Assembly: GCF_051020975.1 (NCBI RefSeq)
Contig: NC_135042.1
Span: forward strand, 9,385,888-9,449,887
Direction of reading: 5' to 3'
Origin: Osmia lignaria lignaria
Lineage: Eukaryota > Arthropoda > Insecta > Hymenoptera > Megachilidae
DNA: 64,000 nucleotides
The notes below the pieces were generated by a model. The model made no database searches. It saw only the letters and a program-made list of their open reading frames with translations, and was not told where the DNA came from. Of the stretch, positions 39,601 through 52,617 are shown piece after piece. How positions within the stretch are numbered: position 1 is the first letter of the stretch; each line of letters begins with the position of its first letter. Position numbers and translations under genes: made by a program.

Positions 39601-42031
39601 TCCAAATAAAATTTACATCACTCTAAGTGATCGATAACAATATTTCAACCGCAATTCGTTAGCAGGATACAAATTATAAAACACTGTATTTAGGAAGTTC
39701 GGACTCGGACAGTTTGGTAAATCGCGCGAACGGTGTCTAGTAACCGCTGACAATCAGCCTGAGACGAAACTGGGTGCACGTAGAGCCGTGTTCCTGTCGC
39801 TGACTTCTCCCAATTATTTTCAATAACCACAACATAGACACAGGAATAAGGGAGACGGTGCGAGAGAGAAAGAGAGTGAGTTGGAAACGTTGAGTAATCT
39901 TCTCACGTTTCGGACGGGCTGCACCGATGCCGGAAATAAATGACTGCGCGACACGATGTAACCGCGGCCATTGTTTCCGCTGCAACACCGGCGGCCAAAT
40001 GGGCTAGCTCGAGCGGTTGCTGGGTTTGTCGGATACCGGTGAATGGAACGATAAACAGGGAGATGGGTAGTTTGCTGGCGAACACTTGAGGACTTTGGAT
40101 TCCGTTGATCCGTTGTTTGCGATACACACCTATAGAAACCGATATCAACGCTTTCAAATTGAATCACGAGGAAATATTTTACACCGGGGGGAAAATAAAA
40201 AAGGCACATTTCCGTCGGATTATTTTTGATCCCGTCTGCGGTGAAAAGGAAATCATTAAAATTAACGTTTCGTCGTGTCGGATTCTCCGTCGCGCGAGTG
40301 TTCGACAAATAAATCCTGGGCTCCGTTTGCGCGGACGCTTTGATTCCGCGGCAGGTCGGCAAGTCGAGCGGAAGAAATCAAAAGGGGATTCCAGAATCAA
40401 GAGATAAATGGATAAACGGACGAGCAGGTAAAGGCGAGGGGAAGAGAAAAGCGAGGTATGTACACGGGACGGTTTTCCCGCGTCAAAGGCGCGGCATCGT
40501 TCAATGGAGACGAGGCGAAGAATAGCGAGCAGAAATGACGCGAGTCCTTTTTCCTCGACGCGTTTTCACGTCGTCGTTTCTCGCGGGACGAATTCGCGAT
40601 AGCACAATAACCGCCTCGTTTCTGTATCTCCCTCGCGATGATTGAACTTCATAACCGCCTTGGGCGTCGTTCGCGGTAATTGACGCGAGATCGTTCGTCG
40701 CCTTCTGCGAATCCATTTATGCGTCTCCTGCGGTTCGGTAAACAATGTCAAAAACAACGTTTGTTTATGTGCTAGAAAGATTAACGAACCCTTTCGATAA
40801 CAAAGCTTTAAAGCAACATATTTATAGAGTAATAGTACAAATATCAGGTTGTTGAATACCCATCGAAAAATCCATTCGTCGATGGATTTGTTGACGAAAA
40901 GAAGCCGTACCGTCGAAGTCTGACCATTAAAATCCGAATAGAAAGCTCGATAGAAAAACACTTATCGGCCACTCGACGACCAGGCGTTCGTAGAAAGAGT
41001 CAAAGAAGGTGGGAGAACGTTTCATCGAGCGTTCCTATTCTCCTGCTCGTTATATTTTATTCGATGCTCGAGAACGGCACCATCAAGCGTCCTCGCTTTT
41101 CGAGACCTCCGAGAGACGGATTCTTAAAGATTCAATCGGCCAATCCAGTATAAAAAGGGTGTAAAAAAAGTAACGAAACAAATTGTTAATCGGCGTGGAC
41201 GAAGAAATAAGGGAGACCGAGTGGAAAATGGTATCTATTTGTCAACGTAATGAATGCACGGGGTGGTCTGACCAGATACAGGACTCTTCCACTAGCGAGC
41301 GACAGACCAAGCACAGCTTTATTCCATTTACGGACAGCCGGACAGATACGATCCCATTCTCCTTAAAACGATTCCGGATAATGTGATTCCGTCCAGTGAG
41401 AGCGACAGAGACCGACCGTCTGACCAAACACGGATTTATTCTACTTCCTGAATACCTCTCCGTTGGTAGTTCTACCTTATTTGCAGAATGTAATCAAACC
41501 TGGGCGTACGATGTCTAGTATCAAACGTAAATCTCGTGTCATTATTAAAAGCTTACATATACACTGTATGAGAATAATAAGAGCAGATATTGCATGCAAT
41601 TAAGTCTCTAAGTAACAGTTTCTGGAACATACATTTCATATCAAAATTCTTTTCTCATTTCAAATGTTCAACGTTTAAATAGCATCGTCGAGTTTCAAAT
41701 GTACAATCGTCGTTTGAAATTAGAATATCAAAAGGTAATTTCTTTGGAAACTTTATCTGGATGGTTTAAACGTATTAACCAATTGGGAAGTTAACGATTT
41801 CCGGTAGCTGGATTCTGAAACATGCAATAAACCTCCGCGACGAGGTATCCGCGTCCGTTTAATTTCCCCAGGATGGCGGAGGGGGTGGAAAAACAAGAGA
41901 ATCTACCACGCGACGTCCTCCGCGATCGAATCTCGGCTTACCGAACTCGTTGCCCGATAATTCGCCCCTTCCGCTTAATTTGCCGCCGACTTATTGGCCT
42001 TTGCAAAAAGCTGTTTCGCGCTGCAAACTAA

Positions 42032-42052
42032 CTCTCTCTCTCTCTCTCTCTC
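42032..42052. repeat. (CT)n microsatellite
   Basis: About ten uninterrupted CT units, followed by an impure CCCTCTTTCTCTTG tail. An ordinary insect dinucleotide repeat, likely length-polymorphic. Confidence 0.9.
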
Positions 42053-45000
42053 CCTCTTTCTCTTGCTTCGTTTAATAGGATTCAACCACAGCGATACGTA
42101 CAGCGGAATTATTCCGGTCGGTCGAGTTTATCAGCCGGCGAAGACGAAATCCGATTGGGGGTTGGGACTCTGAGCGCATCTATTTCCACACGGCGAACCG
42201 AAATTTCAAAACCGATCTGCAATTTTCATCGTCGGCTGCGCCGCGATAAGTATCGGACTTAAATGTTCTTGAAACTGTATATCGGAGAAGCAAAATCAAG
42301 CTTTTCTATTTTTTTTCAACGTGAAATATTTTTAGAAAATGAAACATAGGAGATTCATAATTTCTTTTTCACGGGTATTTGAACGAACAACCTGGTGGAT
42401 GAAAAAATAAAGACAAGGGACGCGTTATTGAAGGGAGAAAGGGGTTCGAAGCGGCGCCGATAGATTTGCGGTTTTCTCTGCGGAATATTCAAAGGAACCA
42501 GCATTGACTGACGTTCGGTCGCTGCCTTCTTTCGAAGTCCTTCGATCCGGCGGCGTTCGCTAAACAAAAAGCCGGGCAAGAATACCTTCCCTTGCTGGCC
42601 GACAGTTTTATCGCTCGACTTCCGCCGCATTCACGTCCACGCGAATACGTAAACTTCCCCCGCGAACGATCGCGTATCGAACGCCTTCTCCCCGTCCCTG
42701 CAATCGAGGAGTATTAATTCCTTGCTTCCAACTCGGGGAACTTGGTTTACTTCTTTTCATATTTCGTGAGTTTCAAGAAACAACTGGCTCGTTTTGAACT
42801 ACGACTTTCTGTAAACGTAAAGGTGTTTCCTGTGAAACTTCGAACGCGAAGCTTTTAGCGGGCTCAATTTCGTACATTTTTTTCCTCGACGACTATCGCG
42901 CGGAAATGTGTTCGGTCCGATTGAATCTGAATCGCGGATCAAAGGCGGAAAGTGTGCCACGTTTTCATTCGTTTTCCAGTGTCAAACGAACCGCGTATAA
43001 TCCAGTGGACAAGCGTTTCCAGCGAAATAACAGCGAACAATTCAACAATTTCAACAGGAAAGCAAGCCCGTCCAGTTTTAACTTTACCGAACGCGAATGT
43101 ATTCTCACCCCAAAAATACTTGCATTCTTACATTGCTCTTTTAAAAAATATATTATCGCCAACGAAGCGAAAATTTAAGCTTGTTTATTGAACATGGGAT
43201 AGTGTAAATTTAAAGAGTATTTCAAATGAACGCGTGTTAATTAATTAATATTGACGTAACAGCATCAGAACGGCATTGTAATCCCTTCAACATTGTCCGA
43301 TGAAATGATCAATAGCACCTGAAAATCATTCATTAATTTGATTCGATTCGATCAAGCATCGATGCGTGCAAATATCCAGCGAAAAACATTGGTCGAGGCG
43401 ATGGAGAACTCAGATTCGACGGTGTAACGACTAATTAACTAAATGCACGGGGACGGCTCATTATCGTTCGTTTAATAGAGTCCACCGCGTAACTTTGTCG
43501 CTTTTGTTCTCGGTCTATTGTTCGTCGACTTCCCCTCTCCTTCTCGCGATTCCATTTCACTCGTTCCATCCGCTCGGCGAATTTACCGTGGATCCTTAAG
43601 CCTTCGAGCAAGAAACGATCAAGGGAACATCGGTTCGCGTTGAATCGGAGAATTAATTTACTCTCGGGGGAAGGAGAGCTCGATCAACGACGAATCATTC
43701 ACAAAGAAGGTAGTTTAACGAGATCACCGACGAATTTGTAATCGTTCCCGCGTGAAATCTTGTTCGATCGTTCTTCTGGTAACCACCTGTTTCTCGATCG
43801 TAGGAACCCGGTAATTCATCAATTTTTAATTAAAATAGTCGATAAAATTTCACGAAATTCTATGAAAAATTTGCTTATTTTTAACGAAATAAGAAAACGT
43901 CGTTCGTGTAACTTATATTCGACGCGACTCGGGTACGAGACGAGGCAAAATATGGATCCTGAAAAATTGACGAGCAGAGTAGACTCTGTTTGACCCAGTT
44001 GCGGTTTCGCGAATTCCTCGGCGACACATTCGAAAAGAGATCAACCGAAGAACCACCTGTTCCTCGAAAAACAACCCATCACGAGGAGGTAGCTCGTTCG
44101 TCGGCGTGCAATCCGGTTTAACACGGTTAGGGGTTGATATATTTCTTGGTCTCGGTAAAAAATTCATAATTCAGCCGGTTCCTGAGGGATCGTCGCACCG
44201 GCTGAGATCGACTTTGTTACGTGACACTGATGTTAAGCTTGGCTGTGATGCGTCAACTCTGAAAGCGTGTTCGCGAAACTGGTTCTGGTTCGTTTGCTCG
44301 GAAAGCTGGGTAATGTTTTTTAAAAATTATATTCATGTTCCTACTGTGAATTTTATGATTCCAGAGAGAGAGATATTTTTTACGACCACCCTTTGCAAAT
44401 CTTATCCATTAAAATTATATTCTTGAATTACAAGTTTCATTATCCAATTAGCAGATGGACGTTCTAAGCCTCGAGGCAATTACATTGTTTCAGACGAAAG
44501 GTCCAATTTTCCATGGCTATCATACCGATAACTCTCGATACAATTAACCAACGGTCTCGAAATACATTCCTAACACGGTTCACGTAGTTGCACGGAGGAA
44601 GCTTGGCGAATCTAGTTTGAACATGCTCGATTCTCGAGTGAAAATCAGGTCAGAACGAAACAGGACCACTTTAGAAGTAGGGAACGTGGCACGGAATATC
44701 GAGTGCATCCTCGTCGATCTTCACCTTTCAACCGCAAAACGATCTTCCTCGACCCTTAACCCTTCCTCGGCTTGAATCACTCCGGTGAATTTGCTCGGCG
44801 ATCCAGGGCGACGAAAGCCCGCTGATTAATTAGAGCCTTTCCATGAAAGAGGAAAAAAGAGAATGACGTCGGTGAATTCCAAACGAGACTGAAGAAAGTG
44901 GGCGGGAAAAAAGAGGCTCTTCTAAGACGTTGGAAATGGTACAAAGGGTGCGAACGCGAGGGGATGTAAAATCGAAAGGATTAATGAAAACACGATGAGA

Positions 45001-48000
45001 ACAATGTAAAAATAAGAAGAATTGTGTTGGAAATTCAATTTCTAAAATCAGAATTTTTCAAATCTATTTTGGGGGTGGTTTTTCTATTCGGAAGTCCCTT
45101 ATCGCATCACGAGAGGCAAAAGCAGTTAGATTTCTCCCTCTCAGTCGGGGAGGTCGTCGAAATTGGCTAGTTAGCCGTTTCTACTCACCAGGGATGCCTG
45201 TTGGTCGGGATTCCTCGTCTGTCCGCGAGGGCCATCCCTTTTTATCTACGCCGACGTTGCGCCGCGATTACAAGTTTCGACTAATTAAGTTACGCGCGCC
45301 GCGATTAACACACCGTCGAGCCATTACTTAGAGTTAGCTGAGCGTTAGTCGCGGCAACGGGAATGAGCCGGAAGACAAACGGTCCGGAAACAAAGGGTAG
45401 AACGAGGGGGTGTGTGTGCTCGCCTCGAGTTCTCAGGAGTCGCTTAAATAGCGAATAACACTTGACAGTGGTTACCCAGGGATTCGAATGATCGTTGTTT
45501 TCGTACCATAATATTTCAAAATCGATAAAAAGAAAATTAGTGAGCACAGAAAATTGGTTACACGTTGGGTCGAATCAAACCTTCGTTTCTGATTTACATC
45601 GCCGTGAAGAAAGTCAAAGTTACCTCAATGATTTTCCTAGCTAGAGAAACTCCTTATATTTTATTGTTTCCCCGTTTGTGCGTCGAGGAAAGGTGCGCGC
45701 TAAAAGCGGAAGCATAATAATTGCGTTTTCCTCGCGACTACGGGGCGGGAAGGGCAAGGCAGAAGGAATTACATTATAAACAGCGTCAACGCGAACCAGA
45801 ACGTTTCGTTCTGGGTGCAACTTTACGTCGGTCCGTCACGGTCTGATTCTCGGAATTAAACGGGGAATTATTAACGCCGTGACGCGATATTATTTTCACG
45901 GGAAAACCGTCTTGTTGTTCTCGCGATGTTTCCATAGGACCTTTGAATTTCGAATTCGGTGTTGTTGCGTTCCCGTTGTCGACCAACCTTCCAGATATTA
46001 CAAAATAATTACATGCCTCTACTTTTGCTTGTTCAAACCTTACAGCGTACCGAGAACGTTCACACGCGTTTATTACTGCGATTTCTTGCCGTCCGACGCG
46101 AGGCCGCTTAATTTTTACCCTTGTTTCCGGCGCGCGTTTAAAATACTCGTGTGTCGAATGAATTTTAGCGACTCGTAACGAAAAACTAACTGGTTTTTAT
46201 ACAATTGTGAATGAAAAATTGAAGTCAGATGGCGTAACGGTTATATTCAGATGAAAGAATCGCCGGGAAACTTGGAAATGAACACCGTCCTGAGAAAACC
46301 GGAAAGCGGTGCACCGAAAACGGTCGGCCCTCGGGGCCATCGGTAGTTTCCATCTTGTTCGAGTTTCGCCAGCTAATTCCCGAACTTCGGAAGTCTGGTT
46401 GCTTCTGTGTCAATGTGGCGAGCCGTGTCAAAGCGGCGGAAAATTGACCGTGAATAATTAACTAACTCCCTCAACGTCTCCCGCTTTCAACTCCATCTCT
46501 CCTCCTCTCTGTTTCTATCTTTTTCTATCGTCTGCTCTGCAACCGTATCATCGGGTTAGTTACAAAGGACGGACGTTTTTACAATTAGCTGCTTATTAAA
46601 CGACGCGTCGTTTGACGAAGCGGAGTGCAGAGAGGCGTCTCGCGCAATGAAATTCCGCCTCTTAATTTCACTCGACGACCGCGACCGAGCGTTCGCCCTG
46701 TTGATTATTTACGTCCGACCACTGGACTTTCAGTGGACGCGTCTCGCCAGTTCGGAGCTTTTTTCAACCGCGAGTAACGAAGCGGAAATCGATTGCCCGC
46801 CCCACGATGTAACCTTAACTTCGATATAATTCGATCGTATCAATCGTTTATCCCTGCTTCTCGCTCGATTTGCTTCCGTCCTCGTTCTTCCAGACGGTTC
46901 CGCTCAAATTTCATTATTTATCCCTAAGGACGTTTGCGTTGAAAAGCGTACGAAGGGGTGGTTGAAGGGATCCAATTCAATTGGCGATAATAAATGTTAT
47001 CGCCGCGCGGTACTAGGGTGCAGCTGCAAAAGAAACCAGCTGTTTCCAGTTCGCGACGATAAATAGGGCGATTCTTTTTGACCCTCGAAGAGGAGGCGCA
47101 GTATCCCGGTGAATTTATTCTGGGTCGCGGTGGCAGCCAGAACTCTTAACAAAATAATACTCTTAGGCTCCCCCCAGGGGGGGTAACAAATTCACGAGGG
47201 TAACAGCGTGGCTGGGGATGATACGCGGTGAGTCGGTGTCGTGGAAGAAACGGGCTGGCCACCCTTACCGAGGGGGGTGGAAGCGTCTCCACCAATACCA
47301 ACGGTGGCTGCATTTAAAAGTATAATTTTAAAATGGCGCCAGAGAACACACGAAGTGGCTCATAAGCATAATTTATGCGCTCGTTTCACCCTCTTCCACC
47401 CTTATTCTCTCTCTATCTTTGTTTATCCCAGCCAGCTTTTAATAAAGGATTTTCACGGGAACGAGTCATCGGGGTCGGTTCTTTTTTTCAACCCTCAAGT
47501 GCACCTTGCCTCTTTGGTTGTCTTTCAAAAAGTAATCTCGTACGATCGTTGATGATTTATACTTCGAAACGCGATGAAAGTATTTTCGAAATTTTTAACG
47601 TAGTCGAAGAGAAAAAGTAATGCAAGTAGCAGCCGGTCTTTTCTTAGATATATCTAGGGAATTCTCCGAGGGATTTACTGTAAACCAATTAGAGCAACAT
47701 CCGGTGAACAGTAATCAGACCTAAACAGCTAATTCGACGACGATGAAGATAGAAGGTGAACAGGATAACCCGTGCTCACCTTCGAAGGATCGTTCGAGTC
47801 TGGGCGATAGGGAAGTCGTTAAGCCTTCGAATAATGGAGAAACGGCGATAGTAAAAACCAATAGAGCGACGAGCCATAAGTAGATCGAAGAGAGAGGGAC
47901 AATAGTTGGAAAAACGAGAGGTCGTGGAGGAACGGGGTCAAGAGAAACAGAGACTCACCTTCGAAGTCGAAAGTTTTTCAGAGAACTGCCAGGCGTCTGG

Positions 48001-48790
48001 CCATTACCGTGGATCACATACTTCTTCTACTGCATTCTGCTCCTATTTCTTTCCACGAACCACCCCCGTCCACTAAAGCATCCATTTCTTACGAAACTTT
48101 TACCAGTCGTTTCACGACTTAAAAATCTATTCACCTCCCCCGCAAACTGATTAGAAAACGATTCGCTCAAATACGAAGGTAGACAATTTTTATCAACCGA
48201 ACGGAGGTCGATATAAATCGTGAAGTAATAATGATTCCCAAAGGTGAGGAGGAAAAATTCGTAGCTCGGGGAGGTTGCATTTTTCAGGAGGTTTTTTTGA
48301 AAACGAGTAGTTGAAAATTCCCTCGTCGAGGAACCACTTAGGTTCAACGGCAACGTAGTTTAACGAACGAAGGCTGGATTTCCTTTCCGACCAGGAGATT
48401 CGAAACGTTTATCACAGTGTTTATGGGTCGCATAAGCTACGAACTGGAAAATTTAAGCGGATCACCGTGAATTTGTTGAAACGCTCGGAAGTGGCGTTAC
48501 GCGTAATGCGACCGCTGCTTTTTTTCTCCCCGGTGGTATTTTAATCGAGTAAGAAAAGAGGCTTTAAAACGATTCTTCTGTAATGAAATTCACAGCTTCT
48601 ACATCTGTAATTATCCCGGGTGAAAAATTGTATCATTAACTTAATAATCAGTTCATCTTCGCGAGACTATCGTACGAAAGTTATATTCTCGTTGTACTTC
48701 GTCTTTCATAATCCAGCTTAAAATTCTCTCTCAATTTCGAAATCCCACACGGTCGACGATTTCCTCGGCATCTTCCGTAGCAACAAGTCC

Positions 48791-48841
48791 TTTTTTTTTT
48801 TCTCTCCCGCTGTTTTCCAAGACCCCTCCCCCCCCCCCCCC
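48791..48841. repeat. Poly-T and poly-C low-complexity block
   Basis: A run of 11 T (48791-48801), then a pyrimidine-rich spacer and a run of 14 C ending at 48841. Low complexity; the length is probably unstable. Confidence 0.85.
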
Positions 48842-51800
48842 GTAAACCAAGGGAACCTTCTCTACGGTTCGTTGTTCCCTCTCAATCTTCCTCGGTCGTC
48901 ACTTCCACCACCTTCTCCGCCCACCAATTGTTTCTTTTCCTCCCGAAGGCTTAACGGCTCTTTTATCGTCGGCCTTTCTTCGCCGCGTTGGGTGCAACCG
49001 TTATAAAAGCTCGGCTGCAATGTAAGAAACGCGCGATCTCGCCGCGTTCCCGGACGGAACAATAGAAAATGGAGCCAGCCAACAATCCACCCACCCATTC
49101 CCGCAGCTCCGTTATATTTCTGCAGATAGCGACGGCAGATTCTTCGTTCAGATTATTGTAAACATTCGACGACGGTGGTCGTCCCCTTCGTTCCTCCATT
49201 GTGTAACGACGGAACATCGAGGGAGGAATCGAGTCAGCTGGGATTTTTAAACACTGCTATCACTGTCAACCGTTTCTAAGCGTTCTGATATTTTCCAAAG
49301 AGATGTTAATCTTTCAGGAATTATTTTAATTTTTGATAGATAATTGATAGTTAAACCATAGAAAGGTGTCGTCTCTGTAATTAAAGCATCAACGAGCCGG
49401 ATTATTTTCATAAACCCAGGAATTTTAAACGACAGGATAACTCGGTAACATAAGTAGCGAACGTTTGACGTATCCCACGATCGAACGATTCTTCAGGAAC
49501 ATACCGCGGCAACGATCCCGATTTCTCCTGTAAAAGTTGCGGAAAACAAGCCAACGATGTCCTAAGTTCCCGGGAATTTCTGGAACACGAATGCGACCCG
49601 TTCGATAACTTTCCAACTTCTCTAATATCCAGGGAACATTCAAAGCAGGCTATAGCCGTGTGTTCCAGAGAGGGGTAGCTGTCTAGGGGTCGAAGAGTTT
49701 CCATGTTGGAATAAACCGGGAACCCGTTTAACGTTCTGAAATCGAACGAGAAGTTACTCGTTCTGGTATTCGAATTTTTCAACGAAAGTGTATTGGACAA
49801 TTTTTATTGAACATTTAAATTTTATATTTAACAATAACTCCGCTGTATTATACTTCACAAATCATCTCATTGAATTTAAGAAATTCTGAAAGTAGAACCT
49901 TGCTTCTCTCGCATCGATTGCCAGTAGAGATGAAGAAAGGAAAAACAGAGGTCCGAGCTTGGACATAAATAAGACGAAGGGACAGCGGTAGAAACGGGAA
50001 ACGCTTGCGGATGTAATTCTCCAAATAGGTTCCGGTTTCGGTTCCGCTCAACCGAGCGTGACCGGGACGACGTTGCGGTCCATGGGATGGAATTTCTTTT
50101 TTTTTTTTTCTTTCTTGCGGTTCACAGAGCCAGAAAATAGCCGCGTACGCTTCTTTTCCTCCCATCTGTCCGGCCCATGGAGAATAATTTCATCGGCGTA
50201 GGCGAGAGACTCGATTAAGGAAAGCCTCTACTTCTCTATGCTAAATTGCTCCCGTTCCTTCGAGGCCGTCGTTTATTCTTCGTTAGCCCCGCGTGGGACG
50301 CCTCGGTTCCGCGCTGATTTAATCGCGAACAGGCCTGATTGGAGGGAACGAGCTAGGCGTGACCCGTGAATCGACTCGTTGACGAGCCTCGTTTGTGCGC
50401 CGAGCTTTCGTTGCCCGGATCTTTTCACCCTGAGGAACCATTCGAGATGGTAAAACGTTTTCAGACGCTAAACGACCGATTAACGCGTGTGTTTTTGTCA
50501 TACGATCAGGCGCGAACGAGAAAATGATTCACGTTTGCTTTCGTTCGGAATGAATAATTTACAGGGAAGATATAAATAGCGGTGAATAAAATTGAAAATT
50601 ATTGCATCGATGGATGAAAAGAAAATTGATGGTTGTAATAAATCTTTCTAACGCGTCCAATATAATATCTCAATGGCTCTCACTTTTCCTTTGTCGAGCT
50701 CTTTAAAACGCTTCATACGAGCGGAATTAAAAGCTGCGTAATGGAAAAATGTCCCCGAGGATGAGGTTGGCTTAAAAAAATTTCATATCTGAGCTCCCGT
50801 ACGCTCTTATCCTCTACTACAAACATTAACCTTTTATCTCGCTTGCGGAGAAAAGTTTTCCGCTAGTTCTGCTTCTCAAAAATGTGGCTTTCCAAGGAGC
50901 CAATATGTGATAAATTCTTCGAAAGATTTTCTTTCTCTCGCGAGATCCAAGGATCTCTCTTTCCTTCTTTTTCTTACCCTTTCATCTTCGCCCTTCTCGT
51001 TCTTTTCTTTTTTTTTCTTCTTCTCTACCCTGCATGAAATTTCCATGCATTCTCGCTTTTGATCCTTTCTCTGCTTGAATATGGATGCTCGAATAACGTA
51101 TGCTATCTATGATTCAATTGTAGCCCTTGTAATTCGAGCCTTCTTACGTCGCCGTCGGACTCGGGAGCACTTAAGCGAATGAAAAAACTTGGTGAACGTC
51201 TGATCCCTTTGCGCGAAACTCTCGTGTAAAGTTCGACGACGATTCATCCGTCTCTTTTTCTCAATTAAGAGCAGAAACAAGGGGTGTTCGTAATAGTTTA
51301 GCGAGGATAATGCGAGGATAATGTTCACCGTGAATCAGGATCTCCATTTCGCAGCGGAATTCGACGCGTTTCAGGAATTCCAGCATAATTGTAGAAATGA
51401 GAAACTGCATTTTCAGTCGTTTATTCGCTTGCAGACTTCATTAATGATACTTCAACAACCTCTGGGTCAATGTTTGCTACTCCATATTTTATCGGATCAG
51501 AATTCAAGCCTGTTATAATTTCGTTCCATCGGTTAATCTCGATTCAACCTGTTCGCGCTTCGCGCCATCTTGATCGAAATTTGTCTTCTCTCTTCTTTTA
51601 TCGATTGTTCGATTAGAAATAAAAAAATTTCCGGTACCGATCGATGGAAACGAATAAAAGGTTCGGTGAAAATTGTCCTACGTTCGGAACGGGAATCATA
51701 AGCGGTTACTCTGGGATTACATCCATCTCTGGTGAATCCGGCAGAGGAAAAACATTTTCGTGGATTTGGAAAAAGAGAATTAATATGAAAACCGCAGAGG

Positions 51801-52592
51801 ATGCAACGCGTACGCCGCGAAACGGTCCCGCCCGTGCGCAATAATCGGCTCCAGTCAGCTTGTTTTTTCTCTCGCGTCGAAGCCTCTCTGAACGAATTCA
51901 ATCGAATTCGATGGATCGACGTTTCCCGTTCGACCGATTTTTCCGAATTTTCACTGGCAATTTCGACCACAGCCGCCTCTCTTTTGTCCTGCCCTCGCAC
52001 AAAGTGTGAATTCGGGGTCGACGCTTATGCGACTAACACCCTCTGCCTCTCAATAATCGATGAACCACCGCGTTTTTTTTTTTGTTTTTTTAACGTTTAC
52101 GAAAGTGAGACGGAAGCATCAGTCGTTGATAATCTTCGCGGTAATCAAAGCGTTAATTAACTTTGGGATGATTAATACGAGATATCGCGAATGTGAGAAA
52201 TGTTGACCTACAACGAAACTGAATAATTTGCAACACAACGAGTTGTTTAACGAATTAGGCGAGGAAACGCAGCGGATAACGAACGAATAATTCGCTTAAT
52301 TGACTCCCGGTGGTCGAATCTCGTGGGTGTTAATTAATTATTAACCGGCAGACTTTAAACGAGACTCGTCGGTGGCGCGGTTAGCTCGAAGCAAAAATTC
52401 GCGGCCAGCGATCGTTTGGTTATCGAAACAGAATATAAAGCGAATTATTCCGTGTCGATTAGCTCGGTATCAGCAATTTGCAAACGGGACAAAAGCGTTT
52501 CGACGATGTCATCGTCAGCGAAACGTTCGTTCGATGTGGAACGATTAGATCGCTTCGACGAAACTGTTCATTGTTTCCTTTTTCTATTTTTC

Positions 52593-52617
52593 TTTTTTTT
52601 TTTTTTGTTTTTTTTTT
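52593..52617. repeat. Poly-T tract
   Basis: Fourteen T, one G, then ten T. Similar tracts occur at 34105-34119 and 50097-50109. No target-site duplication or retroposed body was seen beside them, so they are not called as SINE or LINE tails. Confidence 0.8.

Noticed and set aside
41180..41450. Apparent duplicated motif around GACAGACCAA...TTTATTC
   Set aside because: The similarity is short and interrupted, and is not distinguishable from chance by eye.
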